The notes: generated from the sequence alone by a model not told the origin. A stretch of 11,476 nt of DNA from Patescibacteria group bacterium UBA1372 (GCA_002306295.1 DBRI01000011.1:2329-13804), one strand, 5' to 3'; positions 1 through 6,624 are shown, counted from the first letter of the stretch. Numbers and translations: made by a program.

Positions 1-363
1 GAGACAACCGTAGGAAATAGTTTTGATGTCAGAATTGATACTACAGCTAATAAAAAAATTACTAAAGTGGAACTGTGGGTGAATGATAAGAGTGAAAAGG
101 TGTGGGATGAAAGGCCTTTTGAAGTTAAATTAAATTTAGAAGATGGAATATATAAGCTAAAGGTAAAAGCAACTGATAAGGATGGTGAAAGTGGAGAAAA
201 TGAGATAAGAATTGGAGTAAATTTGCCATGGGATTGGAAACCATCCCCTACCCCAACACCAACAGTAGTAGTTAGTCCGACATCAACTTTGGCTCCAACC
301 GTAACTGTGGCGCCAACAATAACTTCAACGACTTTACCAACTGTAACTGGAGCTGAGGACTGA
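1..363 (+). CDS. C-terminal fragment of an exported protein with an Ig-like domain, possibly a penicillin-binding protein
   Basis: The reading frame is open from the first base and ends at TGA 361-363, so the 5' part of the gene lies outside the window; 120 residues are visible. Residues about 5-78 look like a beta-sandwich Ig-like domain: alternating hydrophobic strands with KITKVELWVND, an RPFEVKLNLEDGIYKLKVKATDKDG stretch (split here only by reading) and a final ENEIRIGV strand. Then comes a short WDW segment and a low-complexity Pro/Thr/Val tail of about 40 residues, typical of a flexible linker outside the membrane. In CPR bacteria this Ig-like plus Pro/Thr-rich ending is often found on class A penicillin-binding proteins, but the catalytic part is not visible, so that identity is inference. 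It ends 2 nt before the convergent stop of the next gene and no terminator is visible between them. Confidence 0.6.
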   Translation, partial: ETTVGNSFDVRIDTTANKKITKVELWVNDKSEKVWDERPFEVKLNLEDGIYKLKVKATDKDGESGENEIRIGVNLPWDWKPSPTPTPTVVVSPTSTLAPTVTVAPTITSTTLPTVTGAED

Positions 364-365
364 AA

Positions 366-707
366 CTAGGTAGTAGTAAATACAACTTTTTCTAATTTAT
401 TGAGGCGTTTGTGATGGAAAGATATATTGTGAGTGGTAATAGTTCGAAAGTCTCTTTGATCTTTAATTTCAGAAGCTAGACCATCGACTAAATTGAAAAT
501 ATCGGAATACTTTGATTCAATGAGTCTGTTGTTTTCTTCTAATTTTCCGACTAATGTTGAATATAAAACTTTTAAGGAAGAGACGTCTTGTTTAAGAACT
601 GAAATATCTTTTTTTTGTCCTGAAACGTCTTTTTTAAGAACAGTGATATCCTTTTGCATGTCAGACGATTTTTTACTCAAATTAGTCAGCTTACTACTTA
701 TATCCAT
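366..707 (-). CDS. Small coiled-coil protein with heptad repeats, function unknown
   Basis: A 113-residue protein without signal peptide or membrane segment. Residues about 15-49 hold a strict seven-residue periodicity: KDI or KDV recurs at exactly seven-residue spacing (QKDITVL, KKDVSGQ, KKDISVL, KQDVSSL), with hydrophobic residues at coiled-coil core positions. The helix probably continues to about residue 80, and the C-terminal 30 residues are basic (HHKRLNKLEK). I do not recognise a named family; short heptad-repeat proteins are frequent in CPR genomes. The ATG at 705-707 is supported by its own promoter (TTGTCA, 17 nt, TACAAT) ending 6 nt before it, which suggests a leaderless mRNA. It lies 39 nt downstream of pheT on the same strand and may also receive read-through. 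Confidence 0.6.
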   Translation of the reverse strand: MDISSKLTNLSKKSSDMQKDITVLKKDVSGQKKDISVLKQDVSSLKVLYSTLVGKLEENNRLIESKYSDIFNLVDGLASEIKDQRDFRTITTHNISFHHKRLNKLEKVVFTTT

Positions 708-713
708 AAGGTA

Positions 714-742
714 ATTGTAGGTGATTGGGGATTTGGTGACAA
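714..742 (-). promoter_or_regulatory. Promoter of the coiled-coil gene
   Basis: Read on the minus strand, -35 TTGTCA (737-742) matches consensus at five of six positions, followed by a 17-nt spacer and -10 TACAAT (714-719). The ATG (705-707) begins only 6 nt after the -10 box, so transcription is expected to start at or beside the start codon. There is no Shine-Dalgarno sequence. Confidence 0.6.
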
Positions 743-746
743 TAGA

Positions 747-2576
747 TTAAAGCAAATTAAAAGTAGTGAGATGAATTTTTTTGGCAAGTTTGTCGGTCAA
801 ATTAAAGTAGGAGACTCTGAAAGTATATTTGTAAGATTTATCATGGGGATTTTGGTAAATATCAGTGATTTCGATTTGCCAGAGATTGTCTTTTAATATT
901 TGCTGATATTTATTTATTAACTTTTGTGGGTCTGTTTTGACTTTTGTAATTAGATTGGCATCGAGGGTGACAATTTGATTGGTGAGTTCGATAGTAGATT
1001 GATGAGTTTGCGGTTTGACTTGGGTATCTAAATGTAAATTGGTGGGATTAAGGGTATCAAGTATAACTTCAACAAAATTGTTGTCTTGGCTTGTGGGTTT
1101 TAGGCCCATGGTTAAAATATCTTTTTGAAGCCAAGATAAATTGTGGTGGTAAATACCAAGAGAATAGCTTTCAATGTATTTATTATTTTTCTTAAAAAAA
1201 ACTTTACTAATTTCAAAAAATTGAGGATTGGGGACTTTGTAGCGATTGTAAGATCTTAATTGAGATTTAAGTGATTGGATCATGGATTGTCTAAGATATG
1301 GATATTTTGAATTAATGTTGTTTTGAGTAGATATGGCTGTATCTACATCAGTTGGTTTGGAAACTAGAGGCCAAGATCGAATTTCGTCATAACCAAGGTT
1401 GACTAACGTGTCTTTTAGGTTTTCAACTAAAGAAATAATTTTAGGAGTGATGTCATTTACTTTTTTGAAATTAATGGGTTGGTTACTGGGAATATTGTTG
1501 TAGCCGTAAAATCTAACAACCTCTTCGATTAAATCTTCTTCGATAGATAGATCTTTCCGGTAGGAAGGCGGATTAACAAAAAACCCCTCTTTGTCTCCCT
1601 TTGACAGGGGAGAAACTAAACAACCTAGTTTTTTTAGAATATCGAGACTGAAATCTGAAGAGATTTCTACTCCGGCGATTTGAGAAACTTTACGGGGATT
1701 GAAAGTAATAGTTGGAGTATTTGGCTTTTGGGGATAATGATCAAACAAGCTGGTGGTAATCTGGCCACCACAATGTTTTAAAACCAGCGAGACTAAATGA
1801 TTAAAAGCTTTGGGTATTAATTCGGTGTCTAATTCTTTATCTAATCTAATACCTGCTTCGGTAACGGTCTTTAGACGACGGCTATCAGCTTTAACTTGTG
1901 ATCTGTCGTAAACAGCCATTTCTAACAAAGTGTTGGTAGTAGAAAGATCGATGGCTGATTGTTTACCGCCAATAAAAGACAGACTGTCAACCCGATTTTG
2001 ACTGGTTACAACGATCATATTTTTTTCTAGATTCAAACTAGTTCCATCTAGAGTAGTGAATTGTTTGTATTGACCAGAATTGTTTTGCCAAGTCAGAGGG
2101 GTACCGATTTTTTGAGTGTCGAAAGCATGGCAGGGAACACCATAGATAAGCATAATATAGTTAGTAAGATCAACCAAAGTGTTGATGGAATTGATTTGAT
2201 GAAGTGATAAAAATTGTTTGAGCCAAGAAGGGGAAGGTGAGTTTTTGAGATTGGAGACAACAAGGGATTGAATACGATAAACAGAATCTGATTGTATGGA
2301 AATAGGAGTTGGTTTTGATAACCTTGGATAAATTGTAGGTTTTTGGTCAAAAACAATTGGTCCGTATAAAACCTCCAAATCTTTGGCTAAACCATAGTAA
2401 CCAAGCGTCTCACCTCGGTTTTGACGGACTTCAAGACTGATAACTTGTTGATTATTAATAGTTTCTAAGCCGTCATTAAAATGACCTAAGTAGGTAAGCT
2501 TTTGAGCAACCTGTTTGGCTGGGATATTTTGAAGAGCTGGTAGTATTTTTTGAAGTTGTGAATAAATTAATTTCAT
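747..2576 (-). CDS. pheT: Phenylalanine-tRNA ligase beta subunit, short form lacking the OB tRNA-binding domain
   Basis: Beta subunit of the cytoplasmic alpha2-beta2 enzyme that charges tRNA-Phe; it carries the editing site and tRNA contacts, while PheS carries catalysis. At 609 residues it is well below the usual 780-800. Residues 1-38 match the N-terminal B1 segment, but the text passes directly to the ISLEVRQNRGETLGYYGLAKD motif near 46-66, so the OB/EMAP-like domain normally inserted here is absent. The B3/B4 region follows (INTLVDLTNYIMLIYGVPCH near 131-150; HAFD). B5 ends with LSIEEDLIEEVVRFYGYNNI near 343-362, then the catalytic-like core, and a trimmed FDX-ACB domain from about 540. 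Residues about 322-333 (SPLSKGDKEGFF) look like a repeat-derived insertion in B5. The ATG overlaps the pheS stop in ATGA, indicating translational coupling. Stop TAA. Confidence 0.97.
   Translation of the reverse strand: MKLIYSQLQKILPALQNIPAKQVAQKLTYLGHFNDGLETINNQQVISLEVRQNRGETLGYYGLAKDLEVLYGPIVFDQKPTIYPRLSKPTPISIQSDSVYRIQSLVVSNLKNSPSPSWLKQFLSLHQINSINTLVDLTNYIMLIYGVPCHAFDTQKIGTPLTWQNNSGQYKQFTTLDGTSLNLEKNMIVVTSQNRVDSLSFIGGKQSAIDLSTTNTLLEMAVYDRSQVKADSRRLKTVTEAGIRLDKELDTELIPKAFNHLVSLVLKHCGGQITTSLFDHYPQKPNTPTITFNPRKVSQIAGVEISSDFSLDILKKLGCLVSPLSKGDKEGFFVNPPSYRKDLSIEEDLIEEVVRFYGYNNIPSNQPINFKKVNDITPKIISLVENLKDTLVNLGYDEIRSWPLVSKPTDVDTAISTQNNINSKYPYLRQSMIQSLKSQLRSYNRYKVPNPQFFEISKVFFKKNNKYIESYSLGIYHHNLSWLQKDILTMGLKPTSQDNNFVEVILDTLNPTNLHLDTQVKPQTHQSTIELTNQIVTLDANLITKVKTDPQKLINKYQQILKDNLWQIEITDIYQNPHDKSYKYTFRVSYFNLTDKLAKKIHLTTFNLL
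1577..1614 (-). repeat. Palindromic repeat-like insertion inside pheT
   Basis: On the plus strand this stretch reads as a run of A, then CCCCTCTTTGTCTCC and CTTTGACAGGGGAG. CTCCCTT (1595-1601) can pair with AGGGGAG (1606-1612), with one G-U pair and a 4-nt loop. Its base composition and G/C-run structure are unlike the surrounding AT-rich coding sequence. In frame it encodes SPLSKGDKEGFF, placed just before the conserved NPPSYRKD of the B5 domain, where relatives have only a short beta turn. It resembles the start of the intergenic repeat at 9062-9120 (A-run, CCCTCT, then CTCCCTTTGAC or CTCCCTTGAC). Confidence 0.5.
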
Positions 2577-3583
2577 AGTTTGTGGGGGGTATAAGCAATA
2601 TTGCCACCAGTAAGTGTACGAATATCTTTGATGTTAAATTTAGCCATAGTCCAGCGATCGAGGCCCATGCCAAAGGCAAACCCAGACCATACAGTTGGGT
2701 CTATGCCGGCTTTTTGAAGGACGGTGGGATGAATTATGCCAGCACCTCCCATTTCTATCCAACCGGCGCCTTTACAGATGGGGCAACCAGAGCCATGGCA
2801 AGAAAAGCATTGCATATCCGGGCCGACTCCAGGTTCAACTTCAGGATAATACTTGACACGGTAGCGAGTGACAGATTTGGATCCATATAGTTTTTTAAAC
2901 ATCAGATCCATAGTACCAAAAAGATCTTTTAGGGTGACATTTTTATCGACAACAACGGCCTGGTATTGGTGAAAGATGAAATGGTTGCTTTTATTGACTT
3001 TTTCATTTCGGTAAACTTTACCCGGGAATGCTACTCTAAAAGGTGGTTTTTCAGCAGCTAGTAAGCGAGCTTCAATTGAGGAAGTTTGAGTACGAAGTAA
3101 AATTTCAGGTTCGTCTATATAGATACTATCTTGAAGGTCGCGAGCGGGATGATCTTTGGGTAAATTTAGTCTTTCGAAGCAGTATTCATCGGTTTCAATT
3201 TCCGGACCATGGTAGATAGAAAAACCAAGATCTGTAAATAAATTGTTTAGTAACCTTTCGGTAATAGTGATGGGGTGAAGATGGCCCACCTTTTGGGTAA
3301 TATTGGCATTGGTAATAGATAACGGTTTTTTTGAGGTGGGAGATTCTTGAATTGCCCCTACTGAAGACAACTTTTGTTTTAAAGCTATTTCGAGATCTGT
3401 TTTAAGCTGGTTTAGCTGTTGGCCGTAGGATTTAGGATCGGATTGGTTTTTGATATCAGAGAAAAGTTTGTTAATCAGACCATTTCGACCAAGAATTTCT
3501 ATTCTAATTTTTTCCAAATCAGCTTGGGTTTTGGCTTGACTGATTTTGGATTTGGACTGATTTAATATTTTTTTTAGATCCAT
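2573..3583 (-). CDS. pheS: Phenylalanine-tRNA ligase alpha subunit
   Basis: Catalytic subunit that activates phenylalanine with ATP and transfers it to tRNA-Phe. Its 336 residues match the usual length. Residues 1-90 form the N-terminal helical coiled coil that contacts tRNA. The class II core starts at VGHLHPITITE (99-109). Motif 2 is FRVAFPGKVYRNEKVNKSNH with FIFHQYQ after it (182-208). Motif 3 is GFAFGMGLDRWTMAKFNIKD (301-320). Four cysteines at 259, 262, 267 and 270 (CxxC-x4-CxxC) form a probable zinc knuckle, also known in PheS of some Firmicutes. The substrate-pocket segment reads YYPEVEP (245-251), where many bacteria have YFPFTEP, so a pocket aromatic is replaced by Glu248. Stop TGA overlaps the pheT start by 4 nt. 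Expression appears to be controlled by the Phe leader attenuator immediately upstream. Confidence 0.98.
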   Translation of the reverse strand: MDLKKILNQSKSKISQAKTQADLEKIRIEILGRNGLINKLFSDIKNQSDPKSYGQQLNQLKTDLEIALKQKLSSVGAIQESPTSKKPLSITNANITQKVGHLHPITITERLLNNLFTDLGFSIYHGPEIETDEYCFERLNLPKDHPARDLQDSIYIDEPEILLRTQTSSIEARLLAAEKPPFRVAFPGKVYRNEKVNKSNHFIFHQYQAVVVDKNVTLKDLFGTMDLMFKKLYGSKSVTRYRVKYYPEVEPGVGPDMQCFSCHGSGCPICKGAGWIEMGGAGIIHPTVLQKAGIDPTVWSGFAFGMGLDRWTMAKFNIKDIRTLTGGNIAYTPHKL

Positions 3584-3591
3584 TTATTGAT

Positions 3592-3611
3592 GGGTTTGAT
3601 AAATCAAACCC
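3592..3611. repeat. 20-bp palindrome in the pheS 5' untranslated region
   Basis: GGGTTTGAT (3592-3600) and ATCAAACCC (3603-3611) are perfect inverted arms separated by AA. In RNA they fold as an 8-bp stem with a 4-nt loop, 8 nt upstream of the pheS ATG and downstream of the attenuator terminator. It resembles a class of short dispersed palindromes, so it may be a repeat element; it could also influence pheS translation initiation. Confidence 0.5.
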
Positions 3612-3622
3612 CTACATAAACT

Positions 3623-3645
3623 AAAAACTCCTCTTTCGAGGAGTC
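3623..3645 (-). terminator. Attenuator terminator upstream of pheS (segments 3:4)
   Basis: On the minus strand ACTCCTC (3644-3638), loop GAAA and GAGGAGT (3633-3627) form a perfect 7-bp stem, followed by four further U (3626-3623). The GAAA tetraloop and U run are typical of an intrinsic terminator. The 5' arm can instead pair with GAGGGGTC at 3665-3658, which would abolish this hairpin. Confidence 0.75.
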
Positions 3646-3670
3646 GTATACAAATTTGACCCCTCTGACT

Positions 3671-3715
3671 CTAGTTTATAAAGAAAAAACTAGTTTGAGG
3701 AGTAGATTTGCTCAT
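3671..3715 (-). CDS. Leader peptide of pheST, Phe-rich (MSKSTPQTSFFFIN)
   Basis: A 14-codon ORF, ATG at 3715-3713 and TAG at 3673-3671, encoding MSKSTPQTSFFFIN. Codons 10-12 are TTT TTC TTT, three consecutive Phe codons, in front of pheST whose product charges tRNA-Phe. The ATG lies 4 nt after the rplT TAA (TAACCCAATG) with no Shine-Dalgarno sequence, so translation is probably coupled to termination on rplT. The peptide itself probably has no function; its translation measures Phe-tRNA supply. It is analogous in position and logic to the PheM leader of E. coli, which also lies between rplT and pheS and carries a run of Phe codons. Confidence 0.85.
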   Translation of the reverse strand: MSKSTPQTSFFFIN

Positions 3716-3719
3716 TGGG

Positions 3720-4061
3720 TTATTTTACAGCTTCAACAATTTTTTTGAAAGTGTTTGGATCAGAGACAGCTATCTGACTTAATACTTTTCTATTTAAAAT
3801 TATTTTTTTGGTGACAAGATTATTGATAAAAGTGGAATATCTTAAACCTTCAGCCTGGACAGCGGCTTTGATCCTTTTAATCCAAAGTTGTCTTAAGTCT
3901 CTTTTTCTTAGCTTTCGGCCGTGAAAAGCGTATTGACCGGCATGCATGACAGCTTCATTGGCAACCTTGAACCTTTTGCTTCTGGTCATCCAGAAACCTT
4001 TAGCTTGATTGAGGATTTTTTTATGTTTTTGTCTTCTAACTGTACCTGTTTTGACTCTCAT
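3720..4061 (-). CDS. rplT: 50S ribosomal protein L20
   Basis: Large-subunit protein that binds 23S rRNA early in assembly. The 113 residues have the canonical composition and length: a long basic N-terminal extension (MRVKTGTVRRQKHKKILNQA, then KGFWMTRSKRFKVANEAVMHAGQYAF) and a globular helical C-terminal half containing LRKRDLRQLWIKRIKAAVQA and LRYSTFINNL. The ATG is 1 nt after the rpmI stop (TAAAATG), so the two are tightly coupled. The TAA is 4 nt before the Phe leader ORF. In E. coli L20 represses its own operon by binding mRNA; no such site can be judged here. Confidence 0.97.
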   Translation of the reverse strand: MRVKTGTVRRQKHKKILNQAKGFWMTRSKRFKVANEAVMHAGQYAFHGRKLRKRDLRQLWIKRIKAAVQAEGLRYSTFINNLVTKKIILNRKVLSQIAVSDPNTFKKIVEAVK

Positions 4062-4062
4062 T

Positions 4063-4266
4063 TTATGCTTTACCTAATAATTTTTTAACTTTTCTAGCCC
4101 ATCTACCGGTAACTAATTTTTTGCCCTTGAGACGCCTTAATTGTTTTTTAGATTTATTGCTTCTTAGGTGTCTGTGAAAAGAAGACTCTCTTAAGACTTT
4201 ACCGGTTTTAGTAATTTCAAATCTGTTTTTAACAGACTTTTTAATTTTTAGTTTTGTTTTTTTCAT
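4063..4266 (-). CDS. rpmI: 50S ribosomal protein L35
   Basis: A small, very basic large-subunit protein of 67 residues, the family's usual length. It has the typical pattern KKTKLKIKKSVKNRFEITKTGKV near the N terminus, a SFHRHLRSNKSKKQLRRLKG centre and a short basic tail ending KKLLGKA. The ATG (4264-4266) lies inside the 3' end of infC, overlapping it by 26 nt in another frame, an unusually long overlap that suggests translational coupling with infC. The next gene, rplT, starts 1 nt after its stop. Confidence 0.96.
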   Translation of the reverse strand: MKKTKLKIKKSVKNRFEITKTGKVLRESSFHRHLRSNKSKKQLRRLKGKKLVTGRWARKVKKLLGKA

Positions 4267-4783
4267 TTTTAGCGTATATTTGGATAAGAATTTTGCCCAT
4301 TAATTTAGCTTCTGTTTCGGGTTGGGCAATATCCTCCAAATCGGTTGTGAACCTATTGGCCAAATCGTAACCGAATTCTTTCCTGGTGATCTGGCGACCA
4401 AGGAATTTTATACTTAATTTAACTTTATTTCCAGTAGTTAAAAATTTTTTAGCTTTTTTAAGTCTGGTTTGATAATCTCCATCACCAATAAAAGGAGTCA
4501 TTTTGATTTCTTTTAGATCTCCACCTTTGGTTTTTTTCTTTTCCAGGCTCTTTTTTTTGTCTTCTTGATATTTAAATTTGGAAAAACTAATTAGTTTGAC
4601 AACGGGAGGATTGGCTTGGGGACTAATTTCAACTAAATCGAGACCCGTTTGCCGAGATCTGGCTCGAGCTTCTTCAATCGACATAACACCGATTTGTTTA
4701 GCATCTTCATCTATAAGTCTAACCGTGGGGTGATTGATGTAATAATTGGTGTTGTAGTACTGCTTCTGTTTTTGATAACTCAA
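4241..4783 (-). CDS. infC: Translation initiation factor IF-3 with a TTG start
   Basis: IF-3 binds the 30S subunit, keeps ribosomal subunits apart and checks start-codon choice. The 180 residues cover both domains. The N domain is near 14-75: RLIDEDAKQIGVMSIEEA, then SRQTGLDLVEISPQANPPVV and ISFSKFKYQ. A lysine-rich linker follows near 76-90. The C domain runs from LKEIKMTPFIGDGDYQTR to the end, including the GNKVKLSIKFLGRQITRKEF stretch. No ATG or GTG is in frame before residue 34, inside the conserved N domain, so initiation must be upstream; TTG at 4783-4781 fits the family length. E. coli infC uses AUU and is self-limited because IF-3 rejects poor starts, so the TTG may act similarly. It follows the thrS stop by 23 nt and overlaps rpmI. 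Confidence 0.95.
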   Translation of the reverse strand: MSYQKQKQYYNTNYYINHPTVRLIDEDAKQIGVMSIEEARARSRQTGLDLVEISPQANPPVVKLISFSKFKYQEDKKKSLEKKKTKGGDLKEIKMTPFIGDGDYQTRLKKAKKFLTTGNKVKLSIKFLGRQITRKEFGYDLANRFTTDLEDIAQPETEAKLMGKILIQIYAKNEKNKTKN

Positions 4784-4806
4784 ATTAGATATAAATTGAT
4801 AATTGC

Positions 4807-6573
4807 TTATTTTATCAAATTTAAGCTTTTTTCGGTAACTTGCTTAGTAATTTGTCCAATAAAGTCAGCTAGAGGCATCGATTTTAGATCTATGCCATCT
4901 CTTTGACGGACAGAAACTTGCCGACTATCTACTTCCCTACCGCCTATGATTAACATATAAGGGATTTTTTGATCAGTAGCATCTTTAATTTTCTTTTGCA
5001 TAGTTTCTGATCTATCATCAATTTCAACTGTGATATTTTTATCAAGTAGAGCTTGTTTGACTGATTGAGCATAATCATTTTGTCTGTCGGTAATAGGAAT
5101 GATTTTGGCTTGAATGGGAGATAGCCAAACAGGAAAAGCACCAGCATAGTGTTCAATCATTAGGCCAATGAATCTTTCTAATGAACCGTAGATAGTTCGA
5201 TGGATCATAATTGGTCTTTGTTTTTGGCCATCTTTATCGGTATATTCGAGATTAAAATTTTCAGGTTGAGCAAAATCTAGCTGAATGGTGCCGCATTGGA
5301 AAGTCCGGCCTAGACAATCTTTGAGATGAAAATCAAATTTTGGTCCATAAAAAGCCCCATCACCAGGATTAATCTGATGTTCAATTTTGCCTTGTGTTAA
5401 GACTTTGGTCATGGTGGTCTCGGCTTTTTGCCAAACGGCATCACTACCAATAGATTTTTCCGGTCTGGTGGATAATTCGATATGATCTAAAGGAAGACCA
5501 CAGGTTTTGTAGATTTCTTTACAAAGAGAAATGGCGGCTTTTAATTCATCCTCAACTTGTTCGGGAGTACAGTATATATGGGCGTCGTCTTGGGTGAATT
5601 CTCTGACTCTCATAAGCCCATGTACTTCTCCTGAGCTTTCATATCGATGAACTACTCCTAGCTCACCCATTCTGATGGGTAATTCTTTGTAAGAATGGGG
5701 ATTACTTGAATAAATAAGCATGCCGCCATCACAGTTCATTGGTTTGATGGCGTATTGGGGAGTATCTAAATCTGATGTTTTGGCTAGATACATTTTATCT
5801 ATAAAATTTTGCATATGGCCACTTTGTTGCCAGACGGGAATAGTAAGCATTGTTGGAGTTTTTACTTCGACATAGCCTTTTTGTTTGTGGATTTGACGCC
5901 AATAGACAACTAGATTTTGATAGATTTGATATCCCAATGGGTGCCAAAAAACAAAACCTGGACCTTCCTCGTGAAATGAAAATAGGTCAAGAGATTTGCC
6001 AAGTTTTCGATGATCTCTCTTTTTGGCTTCTTCTAAATTGTGTAAATAGTTATCTAATTCAGTTTGCGAATCAAAAGCAGTACCATAAATGCGAGTGAGC
6101 ATCTTATTTTTCTCGTCACCATGCCAATAAGCACCAGCAATAGACATAAGTTTGATGGCTACAACCTCTCCAGTTGATTTAACATGAGGACCTTTACAGA
6201 GGTCGACAAATTGATCTGCGGTCCAGTAAACAGAAATTGCCTCTCCCTTATCTTTTATCTGATCAAGCCATTCAAGTTTGTATGGATTTGCTGAAAATAA
6301 TTTTTTGGCTTCATCTAAAGTTATGTTTTTTTGAGTTATAGGAAGGTTGGCTTTAATAATTTTTTGAATTTCGGCTTCGATTTTGGGAAAATCAGCTTCA
6401 GAGATTTTAAAATCGCCAATAGGTTCGAAATCGAAATAAAAACCATCGTCTGTGGCCGGACCCATAGCCATATAAAATTTGCCCTTACCATAGAGATTTT
6501 CCATAGCCTGAGTAAGAATATGCTCGGCACTGTGTCTTAAGGCTTTGAGATTGTCTGATTTTGATTGGTTCAT
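4807..6573 (-). CDS. thrS: Threonine-tRNA ligase without the TGS domain
   Basis: Cytoplasmic class II synthetase that charges tRNA-Thr and edits mischarged Ser. With the first ATG (6573-6571) it has 588 residues against about 640 in E. coli. It starts straight at the editing domain (LRHSAEHILTQAM, 12-24), so the N-terminal TGS domain is missing. Editing residues H14, H18, C126 and H130 (DLCKGPH) are present. The core has HRYESSGEVHGLMRVREFTQ from residue 309 and zinc ligands C281, H332 and H458. The anticodon-binding domain is about 484-588. The zinc-site loop reads PMNCDGG where E. coli has PMNCPGH. A longer frame could start at TTG 6639, but those 22 residues are encoded by a palindrome and do not resemble the family. 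A TATACT box ends 6 nt before the ATG and might be a second promoter. The Thr attenuator upstream appears to control it. Confidence 0.97.
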   Translation of the reverse strand: MNQSKSDNLKALRHSAEHILTQAMENLYGKGKFYMAMGPATDDGFYFDFEPIGDFKISEADFPKIEAEIQKIIKANLPITQKNITLDEAKKLFSANPYKLEWLDQIKDKGEAISVYWTADQFVDLCKGPHVKSTGEVVAIKLMSIAGAYWHGDEKNKMLTRIYGTAFDSQTELDNYLHNLEEAKKRDHRKLGKSLDLFSFHEEGPGFVFWHPLGYQIYQNLVVYWRQIHKQKGYVEVKTPTMLTIPVWQQSGHMQNFIDKMYLAKTSDLDTPQYAIKPMNCDGGMLIYSSNPHSYKELPIRMGELGVVHRYESSGEVHGLMRVREFTQDDAHIYCTPEQVEDELKAAISLCKEIYKTCGLPLDHIELSTRPEKSIGSDAVWQKAETTMTKVLTQGKIEHQINPGDGAFYGPKFDFHLKDCLGRTFQCGTIQLDFAQPENFNLEYTDKDGQKQRPIMIHRTIYGSLERFIGLMIEHYAGAFPVWLSPIQAKIIPITDRQNDYAQSVKQALLDKNITVEIDDRSETMQKKIKDATDQKIPYMLIIGGREVDSRQVSVRQRDGIDLKSMPLADFIGQITKQVTEKSLNLIK

Positions 6574-6595
6574 ATTTGTAGTATAACTGATAATG

Positions 6596-6624
6596 ACTCC
6601 GATGCTCGCAAGCTCGTTCGGAGT
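6596..6624. repeat. Inverted repeat between the thrS attenuator and thrS
   Basis: ACTCCGA (6596-6602) and TCGGAGT (6618-6624) are perfect 7-bp arms around a 15-nt GC-richer loop that contains GCTCG twice. It lies in the 5' untranslated region of thrS, 23 nt upstream of the ATG. On the minus strand no U run follows, so it is not a terminator in the thrS direction. It may be a dispersed palindrome, or an RNA structure affecting thrS translation; ThrRS-binding operators exist in E. coli but no clear tRNA-Thr anticodon mimic is visible. Confidence 0.5.

Larger units (their letters stand above)
3623..3715 (-). promoter_or_regulatory. Phenylalanine attenuator of pheST
   Basis: This rplT-pheS spacer has every part of a ribosome-mediated attenuator. 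Segment 1 is ACTCCTC (3703-3697), inside the leader ORF. Segment 2 is GAGGGGTC (3665-3658). Segment 3 is GACTCCTC (3645-3638). Segment 4 is GAGGAGT (3633-3627) plus a U run. 1:2 pairs over 7 bp with one G-U, strengthened by an inner CTAGTTT/AAACTAG stem (3693-3687 with 3677-3671). 2:3 pairs over 8 bp with one G-U. 3:4 is the terminator. A ribosome stalled on the Phe codons would cover segment 1, freeing segment 2 for segment 3 and allowing read-through. A ribosome reaching the stop codon would cover segment 2 and permit termination. E. coli has a Phe attenuator at the same operon position, but no sequence relationship is implied. Confidence 0.85.

Noticed and set aside
2582..2890. Plus-strand ORF of 102 codons
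   Set aside because: It is a shadow of pheS motif 3 and the cysteine cluster on the opposite strand; no independent start signal or family likeness.
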